The translations under genes and the position numbers were made by a program. This document shows, one piece after another, positions 15,652-24,277 of a stretch of DNA of 64,000 bases. The stretch comes from UBA2030 sp049969475. GTDB lineage: Bacteria > Bacteroidota > Bacteroidia > Bacteroidales > TTA-H9. Numbering within the stretch: position 1 is the first letter of the stretch; every line of letters begins with the position of its first letter. The stretch is taken from contig JBMFOU010000010.1 in the NCBI GenBank assembly GCA_049969475.1, positions 30,392-94,391 of the forward strand. Reading direction: 5' to 3'. The notes below the pieces were generated by a model. That model was given only the letters and a program-made list of their open reading frames with translations. It ran no database searches and had not been told where the DNA came from.

Positions 15652-16071
15652 ATGAGGGCCACCTTGCGGAAATATGAACGACTGAATTCGACCAAACGTA
15701 TCAAAACCCTTTTCTCCCACGGAGAGTCCCTGTCCGTTTATCCGGTCAGGGCTATTTTTTTTTATGATGCAGAGCAACCTCAAGGACTAAGCCCAACACA
15801 GGTATTATTTACAGTATCGGCTCGGAGTTTCCGAAAGGCTTCCGGCCGCAATCTAATCAGACGCAGATTAAAAGAAGCTTATCGCATACACAAACATCCG
15901 CTGATTGAAGCAACACGGCAATTGCCCGGAACACTCTATCTGGCCTTAATATTCACTTCCAGGCAGACCGAAAGCTACGTTCTCATCGAAAAGGCAGTCA
16001 TTAAACTTTTAAACGAGCTGGCTGCTAAATTTATCACTCCATCCTGCGAAAATAATCCATCAAAAAAATAA
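15652..16071 (+). CDS. rnpA: Ribonuclease P protein component
   Basis: 139 aa, small and basic. The family signature lies in the middle: FTVSARSFRKASGRNLIRRR, containing the RNR motif that contacts the RNA subunit. It assists RNase P RNA in 5' maturation of tRNAs. It follows hemD by 29 bp rather than rpmH, the Bacteroidota arrangement. The yidD gene that often follows rnpA is missing. Confidence 0.92.
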   Translation: MRATLRKYERLNSTKRIKTLFSHGESLSVYPVRAIFFYDAEQPQGLSPTQVLFTVSARSFRKASGRNLIRRRLKEAYRIHKHPLIEATRQLPGTLYLALIFTSRQTESYVLIEKAVIKLLNELAAKFITPSCENNPSKK

Positions 16072-16125
16072 TTATTTTGGCTCTCAGACGTTCTTAATCC
16101 CAATTTACCGGCTAATAAATTATTT

Positions 16126-17814
16126 ATGAAGCCATCGCTGACTCTTACCAGATTTTATAGATTATTATTTGCACTCTGGGCTGGAGCTTTTCTCTCAGCC
16201 TATCAGCTACAAGCTCAGAACAATCTTTTCGAGTTGTCGAAAAGCCTGGAAATTTACTTTGCCGTCGTCAAGGAACTATCCCTCAATTATGCGGAAGAAA
16301 TAAATCCCTCGGAACTTAACCGGACGGCGATTAATAGTATGCTCAGAAATTTGGACCCCTACACAGTATTTATTCCCGAAAGCCAAATTGAACAATATCG
16401 GCTATTCATGCTGGGAGAATACGGGGGTATAGGCGTCAATATATTTCTGCGCGATCAGGAATTTTGTATTTCCAATGTAGAAGAGAACTCTCCCGCCTTT
16501 AGGGCAGGATTAAGAAAAGGAGATTACATACTAAAAATCAATAATTTAGATTTAAAAGAACGTTCGGAGGAGGATGTAGAAAGCTTATTAAGTGGAGAAG
16601 TAGGTTCCCAGGTTAATTTAACCTACAGAAAAGCAGGGGCAAATCAAGTAGAACAAATCACCCTGAAGCGGGAAAAAATCCGACCCGTGAATATCACTTA
16701 TAGTGGTATGCCATCACCCGGCATTGGACTCATCAGGCTCGAGCAGTTTACCGACAAGGCAGCCAAAGAATTCTCAGAGGCATTTCAGAAACTCAAATCC
16801 GAGGGTGAATTGGAAGGCCTAATCATAGATATACGGGGCAATGGAGGCGGATTGCTCGACCAGGCAGTAGCCATTGCCAACCTGTTTGTTCCCAAGGGGC
16901 AATTAATTGTAAGCACTCGGGGACGAAGTTATGACAAAAACCGGAGTTACTTCACCCTAAACGACCCTGTTGCACCGCAATTACCTCTGGTAATTCTTGT
17001 AGATGGCCGATCAGCCTCGGCATCGGAAATTTTGGCCGGAGCGCTTCAAGACCTCGATAGGGCCGTGGTTCTTGGAACACCCACCTTTGGAAAAGGCCTC
17101 GTGCAGAATATTTTACCTCTTCCATACAATAACCAAATAAAAATAACGGTTGCGAAATATTATATTCCCAGTGGCCGATGTATTCAGGCCATCGATTATT
17201 TCCACAAAGAGAAAGAATCGGGTACTGAATCAAGACCCACATTTCTCACCCGGAACGGTAGGGTGGTTTTCGAGGGAAGCGGCATAGAACCCGACCTGGT
17301 GCCTGACACAACACCTGAAACCAGAATTTTATATGATTTGCTCGAAAATTACACCTTTTTCGACTATGCCAATCAATATTCCCGCCAGCATCCTGAAATT
17401 AACTCTCTCGAATCCATTGTTATAACCGATGCATTGTTTAATGATTTCGTGAACTTTGCATTACAGCACATGGAAAGATGGGGTGAGGGAAGCCTCGATG
17501 AAGTGAACATTATGGAGAAAAATCTCCTGAAAGCGGAAATTCTTAATGCTGAGTCGCAGCAAACTTTGGAGACACTCCGAAAGAATATCAAATCTGAATA
17601 CCTTAAGCGAATAAATGCTGCCCGCAACTTGCTGGCCACCCAACTGGCAGCAGAGTTAGCCAACCGTTACTTTTTCAGAACGGGAGAGGTTAAAACCTTC
17701 ATTTCACACGATGTAATAGTTAACCAGGCCGTGGCTTTAATTAAAGACAAGAACGCTTACCAATCGGTGCTGAATGGCGTTCATCCCAAGTGCCACAATC
17801 GCAAGAAACAGTAA
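16126..17814 (+). CDS. C-terminal processing (S41) peptidase
   Basis: 562 aa. N-terminal signal or anchor segment (LLFALWAGAFLSAYQLQA), a PDZ domain at about 95-175 (GGIGVNIFLRDQ, SPAFRAGLRKGDYI) and the S41 core. Likely nucleophile Ser298 within RSASASE and general base Lys323 within PTFGKG, the 25-residue spacing known from Prc/CtpA. It should degrade or trim periplasmic proteins from the C-terminus. The C-terminal region after about 400 is helical. It ends exactly where the next gene begins (TAA then ATG), so translation is probably coupled. Confidence 0.93.
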   Translation: MKPSLTLTRFYRLLFALWAGAFLSAYQLQAQNNLFELSKSLEIYFAVVKELSLNYAEEINPSELNRTAINSMLRNLDPYTVFIPESQIEQYRLFMLGEYGGIGVNIFLRDQEFCISNVEENSPAFRAGLRKGDYILKINNLDLKERSEEDVESLLSGEVGSQVNLTYRKAGANQVEQITLKREKIRPVNITYSGMPSPGIGLIRLEQFTDKAAKEFSEAFQKLKSEGELEGLIIDIRGNGGGLLDQAVAIANLFVPKGQLIVSTRGRSYDKNRSYFTLNDPVAPQLPLVILVDGRSASASEILAGALQDLDRAVVLGTPTFGKGLVQNILPLPYNNQIKITVAKYYIPSGRCIQAIDYFHKEKESGTESRPTFLTRNGRVVFEGSGIEPDLVPDTTPETRILYDLLENYTFFDYANQYSRQHPEINSLESIVITDALFNDFVNFALQHMERWGEGSLDEVNIMEKNLLKAEILNAESQQTLETLRKNIKSEYLKRINAARNLLATQLAAELANRYFFRTGEVKTFISHDVIVNQAVALIKDKNAYQSVLNGVHPKCHNRKKQ

Positions 17815-19386
17815 ATGAAGATGTCTCGTACAAATAGAAGCATTTTCAACCACTACTTCTATCTTTTTGCCCTGAGTGCACTGGTTGCAGCCATTCCCAC
17901 ATCCAATTATGTAATGAGCGTTTCGCAGATATTACTGGGTGTGGCCTGGTTGCTCGAAGGCAGATACAAAGCAAGGCTCTCTGCACTGCTGCGAAACCCC
18001 TTTTTCTGGGCCTTGGTCTCAATTTATCTCATGCACCTGGCTGGACTTCTCTTCACTACTCATTTCGATTATGCCTGGAAGGATCTGCGAACCAAACTCC
18101 CGCTATTTGTAATTCCTTTTGTCTTGTTCAGCATGCCTACACCTTCCACTCGAGAGAGCCGTGTGCTTATTTGGGTTCATGCTACCACCCTGGCTGTGGC
18201 TGCCATCATTGGAATTTTATTGGCACAGAAAGATGGTATTGTCAATTACAGGTATTTTTCTCCTGGTATTTCGCACATCCGCTTCAGCCTTAACATCAGT
18301 TTATCCATCGTGCTCCTTTTTTATGAATTCATGATTGAATCATCATGGCAAAAAAGGCTGTCAACCCTCAGCTTTATTCTCTTTTTCTACATTTACCTCA
18401 CATTTTTCGGAGCCACTACTGGATTTGTTATATCAGCATTGCTGCTGTTCACCTTTGTCATGTTTGTAATGTTTAAGAAACTACCTGCATGGATGCCTAG
18501 CCTGGTTATTCTTTTTTCAGTGGTAGGCATGGCTATTGGTTTGTACTCGGTGTCAGAAGAGATGCATAAGATTAAAAATTACAGACCTTTGCACGATCTA
18601 AGTCATCTTCCTTTAGCTACACCGCGAGGAAATCCATATCTGCACGACACGCTTTATTTCGGAAAAGAAAATGGTAACTGGGTTGGACTGTATTTTTGTG
18701 AAAAAGAATTAGCCGAAGGCTGGTCGAAACGCAGTAAACTGGATTTTTATGGCAATGATTTATGCGGTCAGCCACTCATGGCCACCCTGGTAAGATATCT
18801 CAACAGCAAAGGCCTTACTAAGGATGCCGATGGGCTGGCACAGCTCAGCGATGAAGAAATACGTCTCATTGAAAAGGGAGTGGCCAACGTTCATTATCTT
18901 AAGCAAAACGCATTATCAAGAGCCTTAGCTGATTTTTATTTCGGTTACGAAAAATACCTTGATGGTTATGGTACACAAGGTAACAGCATTATGCAGCGCT
19001 TCGAGTTGTTGAAGGCCTCATGGGCCATCATAAAAAAATCACCTTTGGCTGGAGCAGGTACTGGTGATATTCCTCAGGTTTTTCGTCAGCAATTGAAGGA
19101 TATGAATTCTGATCTCCAGGGTACAAACCTTCGCTCGCATAATCAATTTTTAAGCATTGCCATTGGTTTTGGCCTGCCTGGTCTCATTGGGTTTCTTGTA
19201 GCCATGTTTTATCCGGCTGTTAAAACCCATTTCGATTTCAGGGTAACGGCTTTTACTCTTATCGTTTTTCTTTCAATGATGAACGAAGACACCATAGAAA
19301 CCCAGGCTGGTGTAACTTTTTTCGCTTTCTTCATGACGTTTCTAACGCTCATGGCAAAGGAAACACGAGGGGCTCAGATTACGTAA
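17815..19386 (+). CDS. O-antigen ligase family membrane protein
   Basis: 523 aa with about ten to twelve transmembrane helices and a large periplasmic loop (about 245-395). The Wzy_C/O-antigen ligase pattern is seen after the loop: KKSPLAGAGTGDIP, then LRSHNQFLSIAIGFGLPG. Such enzymes join undecaprenyl-linked glycan to lipid A core or protein, or polymerise O-units. No other glycan genes surround it, so ligase versus polymerase cannot be decided. It abuts the S41 protease stop codon. Confidence 0.85.
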   Translation: MKMSRTNRSIFNHYFYLFALSALVAAIPTSNYVMSVSQILLGVAWLLEGRYKARLSALLRNPFFWALVSIYLMHLAGLLFTTHFDYAWKDLRTKLPLFVIPFVLFSMPTPSTRESRVLIWVHATTLAVAAIIGILLAQKDGIVNYRYFSPGISHIRFSLNISLSIVLLFYEFMIESSWQKRLSTLSFILFFYIYLTFFGATTGFVISALLLFTFVMFVMFKKLPAWMPSLVILFSVVGMAIGLYSVSEEMHKIKNYRPLHDLSHLPLATPRGNPYLHDTLYFGKENGNWVGLYFCEKELAEGWSKRSKLDFYGNDLCGQPLMATLVRYLNSKGLTKDADGLAQLSDEEIRLIEKGVANVHYLKQNALSRALADFYFGYEKYLDGYGTQGNSIMQRFELLKASWAIIKKSPLAGAGTGDIPQVFRQQLKDMNSDLQGTNLRSHNQFLSIAIGFGLPGLIGFLVAMFYPAVKTHFDFRVTAFTLIVFLSMMNEDTIETQAGVTFFAFFMTFLTLMAKETRGAQIT

Positions 19387-19405
19387 AATAAAAAAAATCG
19401 CTTGT

Positions 19406-19876
19406 ATGAGTAAAAAGATTCTGACCATAGAATTTGAAGAGTGGGAACAGGACTCACAGTTAATAGAATCGGACTACTATTTGCTGAACCAAGCCCGCGA
19501 GGCAGCGAAAAAAGCTTATGCACCCTACTCCAAATTTAAAGTGGGGGCAGCTGTATTGCTCGAAAACGGAGAAATCATTCAGGGGAGCAATCAGGAGAAT
19601 TCCTCGTATCCCGTTGGAACCTGTGCCGAGCGTTCTGCACTTTTCTATGCTTCATCCCATTTTCCAGGGGTTAAGATACTGGGAATAGCTATAGCTACAG
19701 AAACAGGACAACCTGTGCCTCCATGTGGCATGTGCCGCCAAGCCCTACTCGAATACGAAACCATTCAGAAAAGCGAAATCCCAGTAATTATGGGCGGAAG
19801 AACCGGCAAAGTCTGGAAAACTTTTTCAGTGCGCTCACTCCTGCCCTTACAATTCGACCACCATCACCTCAAATAG
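19406..19876 (+). CDS. cdd: Cytidine deaminase
   Basis: 156 aa, the homotetrameric short form. Zinc-site motifs are TCAERSA (Cys ligand plus catalytic Glu) and PPCGMCRQ (two Cys ligands); the N-terminal APYSKFKVGAAV is also typical. It deaminates cytidine and deoxycytidine to uridine and deoxyuridine for pyrimidine salvage. Last gene of the run starting at 13779, 19 bp after the ligase gene. Confidence 0.95.
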   Translation: MSKKILTIEFEEWEQDSQLIESDYYLLNQAREAAKKAYAPYSKFKVGAAVLLENGEIIQGSNQENSSYPVGTCAERSALFYASSHFPGVKILGIAIATETGQPVPPCGMCRQALLEYETIQKSEIPVIMGGRTGKVWKTFSVRSLLPLQFDHHHLK

Positions 19877-19901
19877 AAATAACCGGATTCTTAAAAATCT
19901 C

Positions 19902-20207
19902 TTATAAGAATTTGAAAACCAACAGTTCAAGGTCAACATCTCCGATATTTTTCCAGGCTCGTAATTCATAGGTCATTACTTCGGCTCCATCACCTGTTCC
20001 GAGTTGAAAGGTGCGACCTTCTACCAGAAGAAGTCCTTTACCACTCATGACATAAAAAATCACCCTGTGCTGATTGCGGTGTAAGGATTGTGCCTCTCCT
20101 GGCTTCAGAATCAAACGTATAAGCATGTAGTCGGTACCTTCGGCCAACTTTCCTGCATTAGGTACATCTTTAATAGGGGTTTCGTCTTCCCGGTAAAATG
20201 TTTTCAT
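19902..20207 (-). CDS. Small cupin-domain protein
   Basis: 101 aa, a single cupin barrel. Motif 1 is degenerate (GEAQSLHRNQHRVIFYVMSGKG), with two His possibly binding metal; motif 2 is weak. The tail WKNIGDVDLELLVFKFL closes the barrel. Function unknown; such proteins sense or bind small ligands. Separated from the operon upstream by a strong hairpin (20224-20269), so it may have its own transcript, perhaps from TAAATTTG at 20283-20290. Convergent with cdd, 25 bp away. Confidence 0.75.
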   Translation of the reverse strand: MKTFYREDETPIKDVPNAGKLAEGTDYMLIRLILKPGEAQSLHRNQHRVIFYVMSGKGLLLVEGRTFQLGTGDGAEVMTYELRAWKNIGDVDLELLVFKFL

Positions 20208-20223
20208 GGTTTGTATCGTTTAT

Positions 20224-20269
20224 AAAAAAAAACTGCAGCGGTACCAGATATCGCTATCTGCCGCTGCAG
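20224..20269 (-). terminator. Strong hairpin terminator of the Rrf2-headed operon
   Basis: Minus strand: CTGCAGCGG / CCGCTGCAG (plus 20261-20269 and 20233-20241) with extra pairing CAGATA / TATCTG inside, then nine T (plus A run 20224-20232). A candidate -7 box (20283-20290) just upstream means it could also act as a leader attenuator for the cupin gene at 19902. Confidence 0.88.
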
Positions 20270-20291
20270 GTCGTTGGGAGTGCAAATTTAA

Positions 20292-20807
20292 TCAGCGTTT
20301 GAAATAAATATAGTATTCGGCTTCATTAATTTTTTCAGCCCAATGAATAAATCCCAATCCTGTTGCCTTATCGATGAGGGGTACAGGAAGGAAAGGGGCA
20401 ATAAGCCGATACATGCCATCTGCAGGAAGCTTCTGTAAATCAGCCATTACCTGTCCCACCGGATGCTCGCCGGCAGCCAGCATGGGTCGGGCATCCAGCT
20501 CCCCGCTCAGAGGCAATAGGTCGACCCACTCAGGCTTGGGTTGATTTTCTTCCTGGGATTTTTCAAAAACCTCAACATCCTGTCCTACTTCTTTTCGCAA
20601 TTGATTCACCAGATCTTCCACTGGCACATTAGCGATGGCAGCAGCCTGCCCCAGGTTGGTTATGCGTGTAATAGTTTTGCGAAGTACAGGATTACGTAGC
20701 TTCTCAAATGCCGGCACCATACTTATCAGCTTATCTTCGAGCTGAGGATAGGCCTCCAGAAGGTCATAGACTTTGGTGCGGGGAGAAATTACCAATTCAG
20801 GTTTCAT
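20292..20807 (-). CDS. DUF1858-DUF2249 fusion protein
   Basis: 171 aa. Residues about 4-65 match DUF1858 (ISPRTKVYDLLEAYPQLEDKL, then the ITNLGQAAAIANVP helix pair); residues about 95-171 match DUF2249 (ELDARPMLAAGEHPVGQVM, ending AEYYIYFKR). These small domains recur beside hemerythrin/DUF438 proteins and Fe-S or nitric-oxide metabolism genes; biochemical role unknown. Last gene of the five-gene minus-strand operon, 47 bp after the DUF438 gene and before the 20224-20269 terminator. Confidence 0.8.
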   Translation of the reverse strand: MKPELVISPRTKVYDLLEAYPQLEDKLISMVPAFEKLRNPVLRKTITRITNLGQAAAIANVPVEDLVNQLRKEVGQDVEVFEKSQEENQPKPEWVDLLPLSGELDARPMLAAGEHPVGQVMADLQKLPADGMYRLIAPFLPVPLIDKATGLGFIHWAEKINEAEYYIYFKR

Positions 20808-20854
20808 ATTTTGAGTTTTTTTTATTTCTTATAAATACTTTTTTTTAAAATCAA

Positions 20855-22084
20855 TTACTTACTGTAATTCAATATTCGTTGTTCGCCCTGGAGTTCCCTG
20901 TAGCGGGTTATATCCTGCGAAACTTCGAGCGTTCCCAGGTAATGGCCTTCGGCATCGCGCAAGGCATAGTATTCGATATAAATCATCCGTCCACGCATAT
21001 TAATCCAGAACGGGGCATGACTGGCCTTACCCGAGCGAAAATCTTCCAGAATTTTGTCTACAATATGTACACTGGCCGGTGGATGGCAATACCTGACATC
21101 CCGGTTAAGTATGGCCCTATTTCGCTGGAAAATGCGATGCGGTCCCTGCGAAAAATAGCGCACACGATCATCTTTGTCCACAAATGTGATATCTACCGGC
21201 AGGGTATTCAAAATAGCCATGAGTTCTTTCACATTGAAATTACCTGAAGGTAGCCTAACCAGCCCTCCGGCAAAATCCTCTTCAGGATGAGTGGCTTCAT
21301 GAATCCCCTCTGGCTTCCATTCAACCGGCGGATCGTAAAGACAGAATCCAATATCGGGGGTCTGCCGGCTTATCTCATACCAATCGGCCTCAGAAAGAGC
21401 ATCGAGCGACATGGGAAAAAGTATCTGCTCTTCCTTGGTAACCATATCATTTATTGCTTTGAGCACAGGCAGTAGCACCATCGAAATAGCGGCCTTCCAT
21501 TCACTGGCCGGTAAATCGGAAATCTGCAAAATATCGATACTCCCTTTCAACTGTTCCCTTATTTCGTCGTGTTTGCCCCACATGACAGCCGGAGGCCCTG
21601 TAATTCCCTTTTTCTCCAGATAAGGAAACAAAAGGTATTCCTTCCGCTTGTAATGTTTATCCACATCGAAAAGCTGATTGAAATAACTTCTGACTTCAAG
21701 AATCTTTTCCGGGGTTATGGTATCGGCGGCCTCAAGACTCCGCAAGACGGTCTCTGCACGAGTAATAACCTCCTGAATAGCTTTATTCTCCTTACGGAAT
21801 ACATCCACCGGATGGCCTTCCGGCACGGGTTTCATTCCGCTCAGATCAATGTGGCCATCGAGAACTGCCGAATGAGCATCGCAAAGACGAAGCACCTCTT
21901 CCTGGGGAAGCCCCTCCTCGATGAGCTCCTGTTCCACCTCTACTACTTCTCCGTAAGGAATCCGACTCAGGGTTTCCAATAGCTCTGCCCTTACCGCCTG
22001 TTCATCCACTCCCTCATGAAGCCTCAAAATCAGTTCCTTGAGGCGCATCTTCCGCATAAACGAATTATTGATGAGTTCGCTCAT
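20855..22084 (-). CDS. DUF438 / hemerythrin / PAS domain protein
   Basis: 409 aa in three blocks: DUF438 at about 10-85 (LKELILRLHEGVDEQAVRAE), a hemerythrin-like HHE four-helix region at about 95-235 (DKHYKRKEYLLFPYLEKKG, WGKHDEIRE, EEQILFP) supplying His/Glu for a di-iron site, and a PAS domain at about 280-400 (ITFVDKDDRVRYFSQG, CHPPASVHIVDKILEDF, GTLEVSQDIT). Cytoplasmic with no output domain, so it probably senses or carries O2, NO or iron rather than signalling through a kinase. Co-transcribed with a ferredoxin protein and an Rrf2 regulator, suggesting a redox or nitrosative stress role (inference). Confidence 0.85.
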   Translation of the reverse strand: MSELINNSFMRKMRLKELILRLHEGVDEQAVRAELLETLSRIPYGEVVEVEQELIEEGLPQEEVLRLCDAHSAVLDGHIDLSGMKPVPEGHPVDVFRKENKAIQEVITRAETVLRSLEAADTITPEKILEVRSYFNQLFDVDKHYKRKEYLLFPYLEKKGITGPPAVMWGKHDEIREQLKGSIDILQISDLPASEWKAAISMVLLPVLKAINDMVTKEEQILFPMSLDALSEADWYEISRQTPDIGFCLYDPPVEWKPEGIHEATHPEEDFAGGLVRLPSGNFNVKELMAILNTLPVDITFVDKDDRVRYFSQGPHRIFQRNRAILNRDVRYCHPPASVHIVDKILEDFRSGKASHAPFWINMRGRMIYIEYYALRDAEGHYLGTLEVSQDITRYRELQGEQRILNYSK

Positions 22085-22098
22085 GTTTTTATCTCCTT

Positions 22099-22428
22099 TC
22101 AGCCTTTTATCATGGTAAGTACCATCTTGAAGTTCTTTAGCGCATTCACTGCATGGGGCACATTAGCAGGCATTATAATGCACTGCCCGGCCTTTAAATA
22201 ATGCGGCTGCCCCCCAATAACGATTTTTGCTTCTCCCTCGGTAACCTGAACCAAAGCATCATAGGGAGCTGAATGTTCGCTCAAGCGCTGTCCCTTGTCG
22301 AAGGCAAATAGGGTAACATTGCCTGTAGGCCGGTCGATCACCCGCTTACTTATAATTCCGTTAGAAGAATATTCCACACATAAGTTCCACTCAAAAGCAA
22401 CGGAAGCTTCAATAGTTTTTGTTTCCAT
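22099..22428 (-). CDS. Cupin-domain protein
   Basis: 109 aa, one cupin barrel with EHSAPYDALVQVTEGEAKI as motif 1 and PANVPHAVNAL as motif 2, so His and Glu ligands for a metal are partly kept. The VLTMIKG ending is typical of small cupins found with Rrf2 and DUF438 genes. It sits 14 bp before the DUF438 gene and 23 bp after the ferredoxin gene. Ligand unknown. Confidence 0.85.
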   Translation of the reverse strand: METKTIEASVAFEWNLCVEYSSNGIISKRVIDRPTGNVTLFAFDKGQRLSEHSAPYDALVQVTEGEAKIVIGGQPHYLKAGQCIIMPANVPHAVNALKNFKMVLTMIKG

Positions 22429-22451
22429 AATAATTTGATTTTAAAACTTTA

Positions 22452-23336
22452 TTAATTAAGTAACCAATCTTCTGTAATTAATTGACCCTGAATGCTAACG
22501 ATGGCTTTTTTAACGGGAATTTTCCTTCCAGCTTGCCGAATGGCCACTTGTACCCAGTGCATCATGCTGCTGCAGCAAGGTACTTCCATCATTACAACAG
22601 TGAGTGTATTAATTCTTGCATCCCGGACAATTGCGATTAGTTTTTCAACATAAACATCCTGACCGTGGTCGAGCTTGGGGTAGGCAATGGCAAGGCACTT
22701 GCCTTCCAGAAAGTAATCATGAAAGTTTCCCATGGCAAAAGCAACACAATCAGCGGCCAATACCATATCTCTGCCTTGTAGATACGATGCAGATGGATTT
22801 AATAAATGCAGTTGCACAGGCCACTGACGCAAGGCCGAATAATTATCTGACTGTTTAGATTTTACTACTGTTTCTTGAACCTTTTCCCTAAAATCGTGCA
22901 TAGCCATGCCAGGGCAACCACCTCCCCTATGCAAAGAGGCTTGAGGTTTGGGCTGCCTCAAAGCCCCGTCATGGGGTTTTGCATTCGGAGACAAATCAAC
23001 CTTATTTTCTCTTAAAAATGCTACAGCCTGCGCTAACAAGTCCTCCTCTCCATGCTCTTTTAGGTGTTCCAGATGAGCGAGGATGGTATTGCGGCCTTTG
23101 GGAACAAGATTTTCCATTACACGAAATTCATCATAAGGTTCGGCCTCACGTTCTACGATAATTATGGCACCTTCAGGGCAATGCCCCAGGCAGGCGCCCA
23201 ATCCATCACAAAACAGTTCGCTTATAAGCCGGGCTTTTCCATCAATAAGCTGAAGGGCACCCTCATGACAATTGGGAATGCACAATCCACAACCATTGCA
23301 TTTTTCTTCTTCAATTTCAATAATCTGCCTTTTCAT
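22452..23336 (-). CDS. 4Fe-4S dicluster protein with an uncharacterised C-terminal domain
   Basis: 294 aa. The N-terminal 60 residues are a two-cluster ferredoxin: CNGCGLCIPNC, then CDGLGACLGHC with slightly altered spacing in the second motif. A helical linker follows (about 75-115), then GGGCPGMAM and a C-terminal domain with conserved-looking Cys (AADCVAFAMGNF, VPCCSSMMHW). Similar proteins are frequent in anaerobes but have no proven function. It follows the Rrf2 gene by 13 bp, so it is a direct candidate for regulation by that factor. Confidence 0.8.
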   Translation of the reverse strand: MKRQIIEIEEEKCNGCGLCIPNCHEGALQLIDGKARLISELFCDGLGACLGHCPEGAIIIVEREAEPYDEFRVMENLVPKGRNTILAHLEHLKEHGEEDLLAQAVAFLRENKVDLSPNAKPHDGALRQPKPQASLHRGGGCPGMAMHDFREKVQETVVKSKQSDNYSALRQWPVQLHLLNPSASYLQGRDMVLAADCVAFAMGNFHDYFLEGKCLAIAYPKLDHGQDVYVEKLIAIVRDARINTLTVVMMEVPCCSSMMHWVQVAIRQAGRKIPVKKAIVSIQGQLITEDWLLN

Positions 23337-23349
23337 TTCAGGAGGAATT

Positions 23350-23772
23350 TTATGAGTTGGTAATTGTTTGAATGTTTTGAAAATCAGAGAGTCGTTTATT
23401 CATCATATATATCTTAAATTCAGTATTGAAACGCTCAGCCATGTGCCCGGTAAGGCATCCTAAACTTTTGCACAAAGGACAGGGGGTTCCACAAGAGTGT
23501 TCATCGACAGGGCCCTCCACTGCCTCAAAGACCTCAAGCAGGGAAATAGATTCAGCAGGCCTGGCCAACTGAAATCCGCCACGAGGACCCCGGTCGGATG
23601 TAAGCATGCCTGCTTTTACCAGTAAACCCATCACTTTGGCTATATGGCTTTTAGGAAAGCCAGTCAATTGACTTAGCTCACCTGCCTGCATGCGGGTGGT
23701 AACTCTGGCCAACAAAGCCATAACATGAAGAGCAATGCTTGCAGCCTCTGATATATGGAATACATCTGCCAT
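23350..23772 (-). CDS. Rrf2 family Fe-S transcriptional regulator, operon head
   Basis: 140 aa. The winged helix covers about 1-85 (ISEAASIALHVMALLAR, SKSHIAKVMGLLVKAGML-like recognition helix, RGPRGGFQLARP wing). Three or more cysteines in HSCGTPCPLCKSLGC can bind an Fe-S cluster, as in NsrR/IscR relatives. It probably senses NO, O2 or iron-sulfur status and controls its own operon: an inverted repeat at 23822-23847 lies against its -7 box. Start ATG is 35 bp downstream of TATATTTG. Confidence 0.9.
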   Translation of the reverse strand: MADVFHISEAASIALHVMALLARVTTRMQAGELSQLTGFPKSHIAKVMGLLVKAGMLTSDRGPRGGFQLARPAESISLLEVFEAVEGPVDEHSCGTPCPLCKSLGCLTGHMAERFNTEFKIYMMNKRLSDFQNIQTITNS

Positions 23773-23811
23773 TCAAAATTGTATTTTGGTAATTCAATAC
23801 CCAAATATACA

Positions 23812-23819
23812 AACTAAAA
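23812..23819 (-). promoter_or_regulatory. -7 box of the Rrf2-ferredoxin-cupin-DUF438 operon
   Basis: Minus-strand TATATTTG, a perfect TAnnTTTG match, about 40 bp before the Rrf2 ATG. Confidence 0.6.
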
Positions 23820-23821
23820 AT

Positions 23822-23847
23822 TGAAAGAGATTGTTCAAACTCTTTCA
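23822..23847. promoter_or_regulatory. Inverted repeat TGAAAGAG-N10-CTCTTTCA, candidate Rrf2 operator
   Basis: Perfect 8-bp arms (23822-23829 and 23840-23847) start 2 bp upstream of the -7 box, covering the spacer and -33 region. On the minus strand it could also serve as a weak terminator for the second Rrf2 gene, since ATTTTT follows; the two roles are not exclusive. Confidence 0.5.
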
Positions 23848-23878
23848 TTTTTCAAAAAAATTTTTTCACAAAGGAGTA

Positions 23879-24277
23879 TTACAACAGGTCGCTCAGTTTT
23901 TTCCCAGAGAAATGATTGATTACCAATCTTGTAGCCTCTTCAATTACTCCCTCCATGAGGCATTGCCCCATAGCACATACCTTATGATCGAGAGGGCAAC
24001 CGGATAATTCAATAGTTCCTTCTATGCTTTCGTAGATGCTGAGTAAAGTAATATCTTCTGGGGGCCTGTTGAGGACAAAGCCACCTGCAGGTCCGCGTGT
24101 AGATTTAACGAAACCGTCTTTTACCAGGCGCTGCATCACTTTGGCCAAATGGTTACGCGAAGCGCCCATTTGCTGGGCAATAACATTGACATTCACAGAT
24201 TTACCACTTCTGGCAATTAGAACCATTGCATGTATGGCCAACGAAGCGGCCTCGGAAATTGTAACAATTTTAGCCAT
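23879..24277 (-). CDS. Second Rrf2 family Fe-S regulator
   Basis: 132 aa, paralogous to the neighbouring Rrf2 gene: ISEAASLAIHAMVLIAR, ASRNHLAKVMQRLVKDGFV and RGPAGGFVLNRPPEDITLL align with the same blocks. Cysteines SGCPLDHKVCAMGQC give a three-Cys Fe-S site with different spacing from its neighbour, so the two may respond to different signals. Upstream of the operon head by about 105 bp on the same strand. Target genes unknown. Confidence 0.9.
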   Translation of the reverse strand: MAKIVTISEAASLAIHAMVLIARSGKSVNVNVIAQQMGASRNHLAKVMQRLVKDGFVKSTRGPAGGFVLNRPPEDITLLSIYESIEGTIELSGCPLDHKVCAMGQCLMEGVIEEATRLVINHFSGKKLSDLL

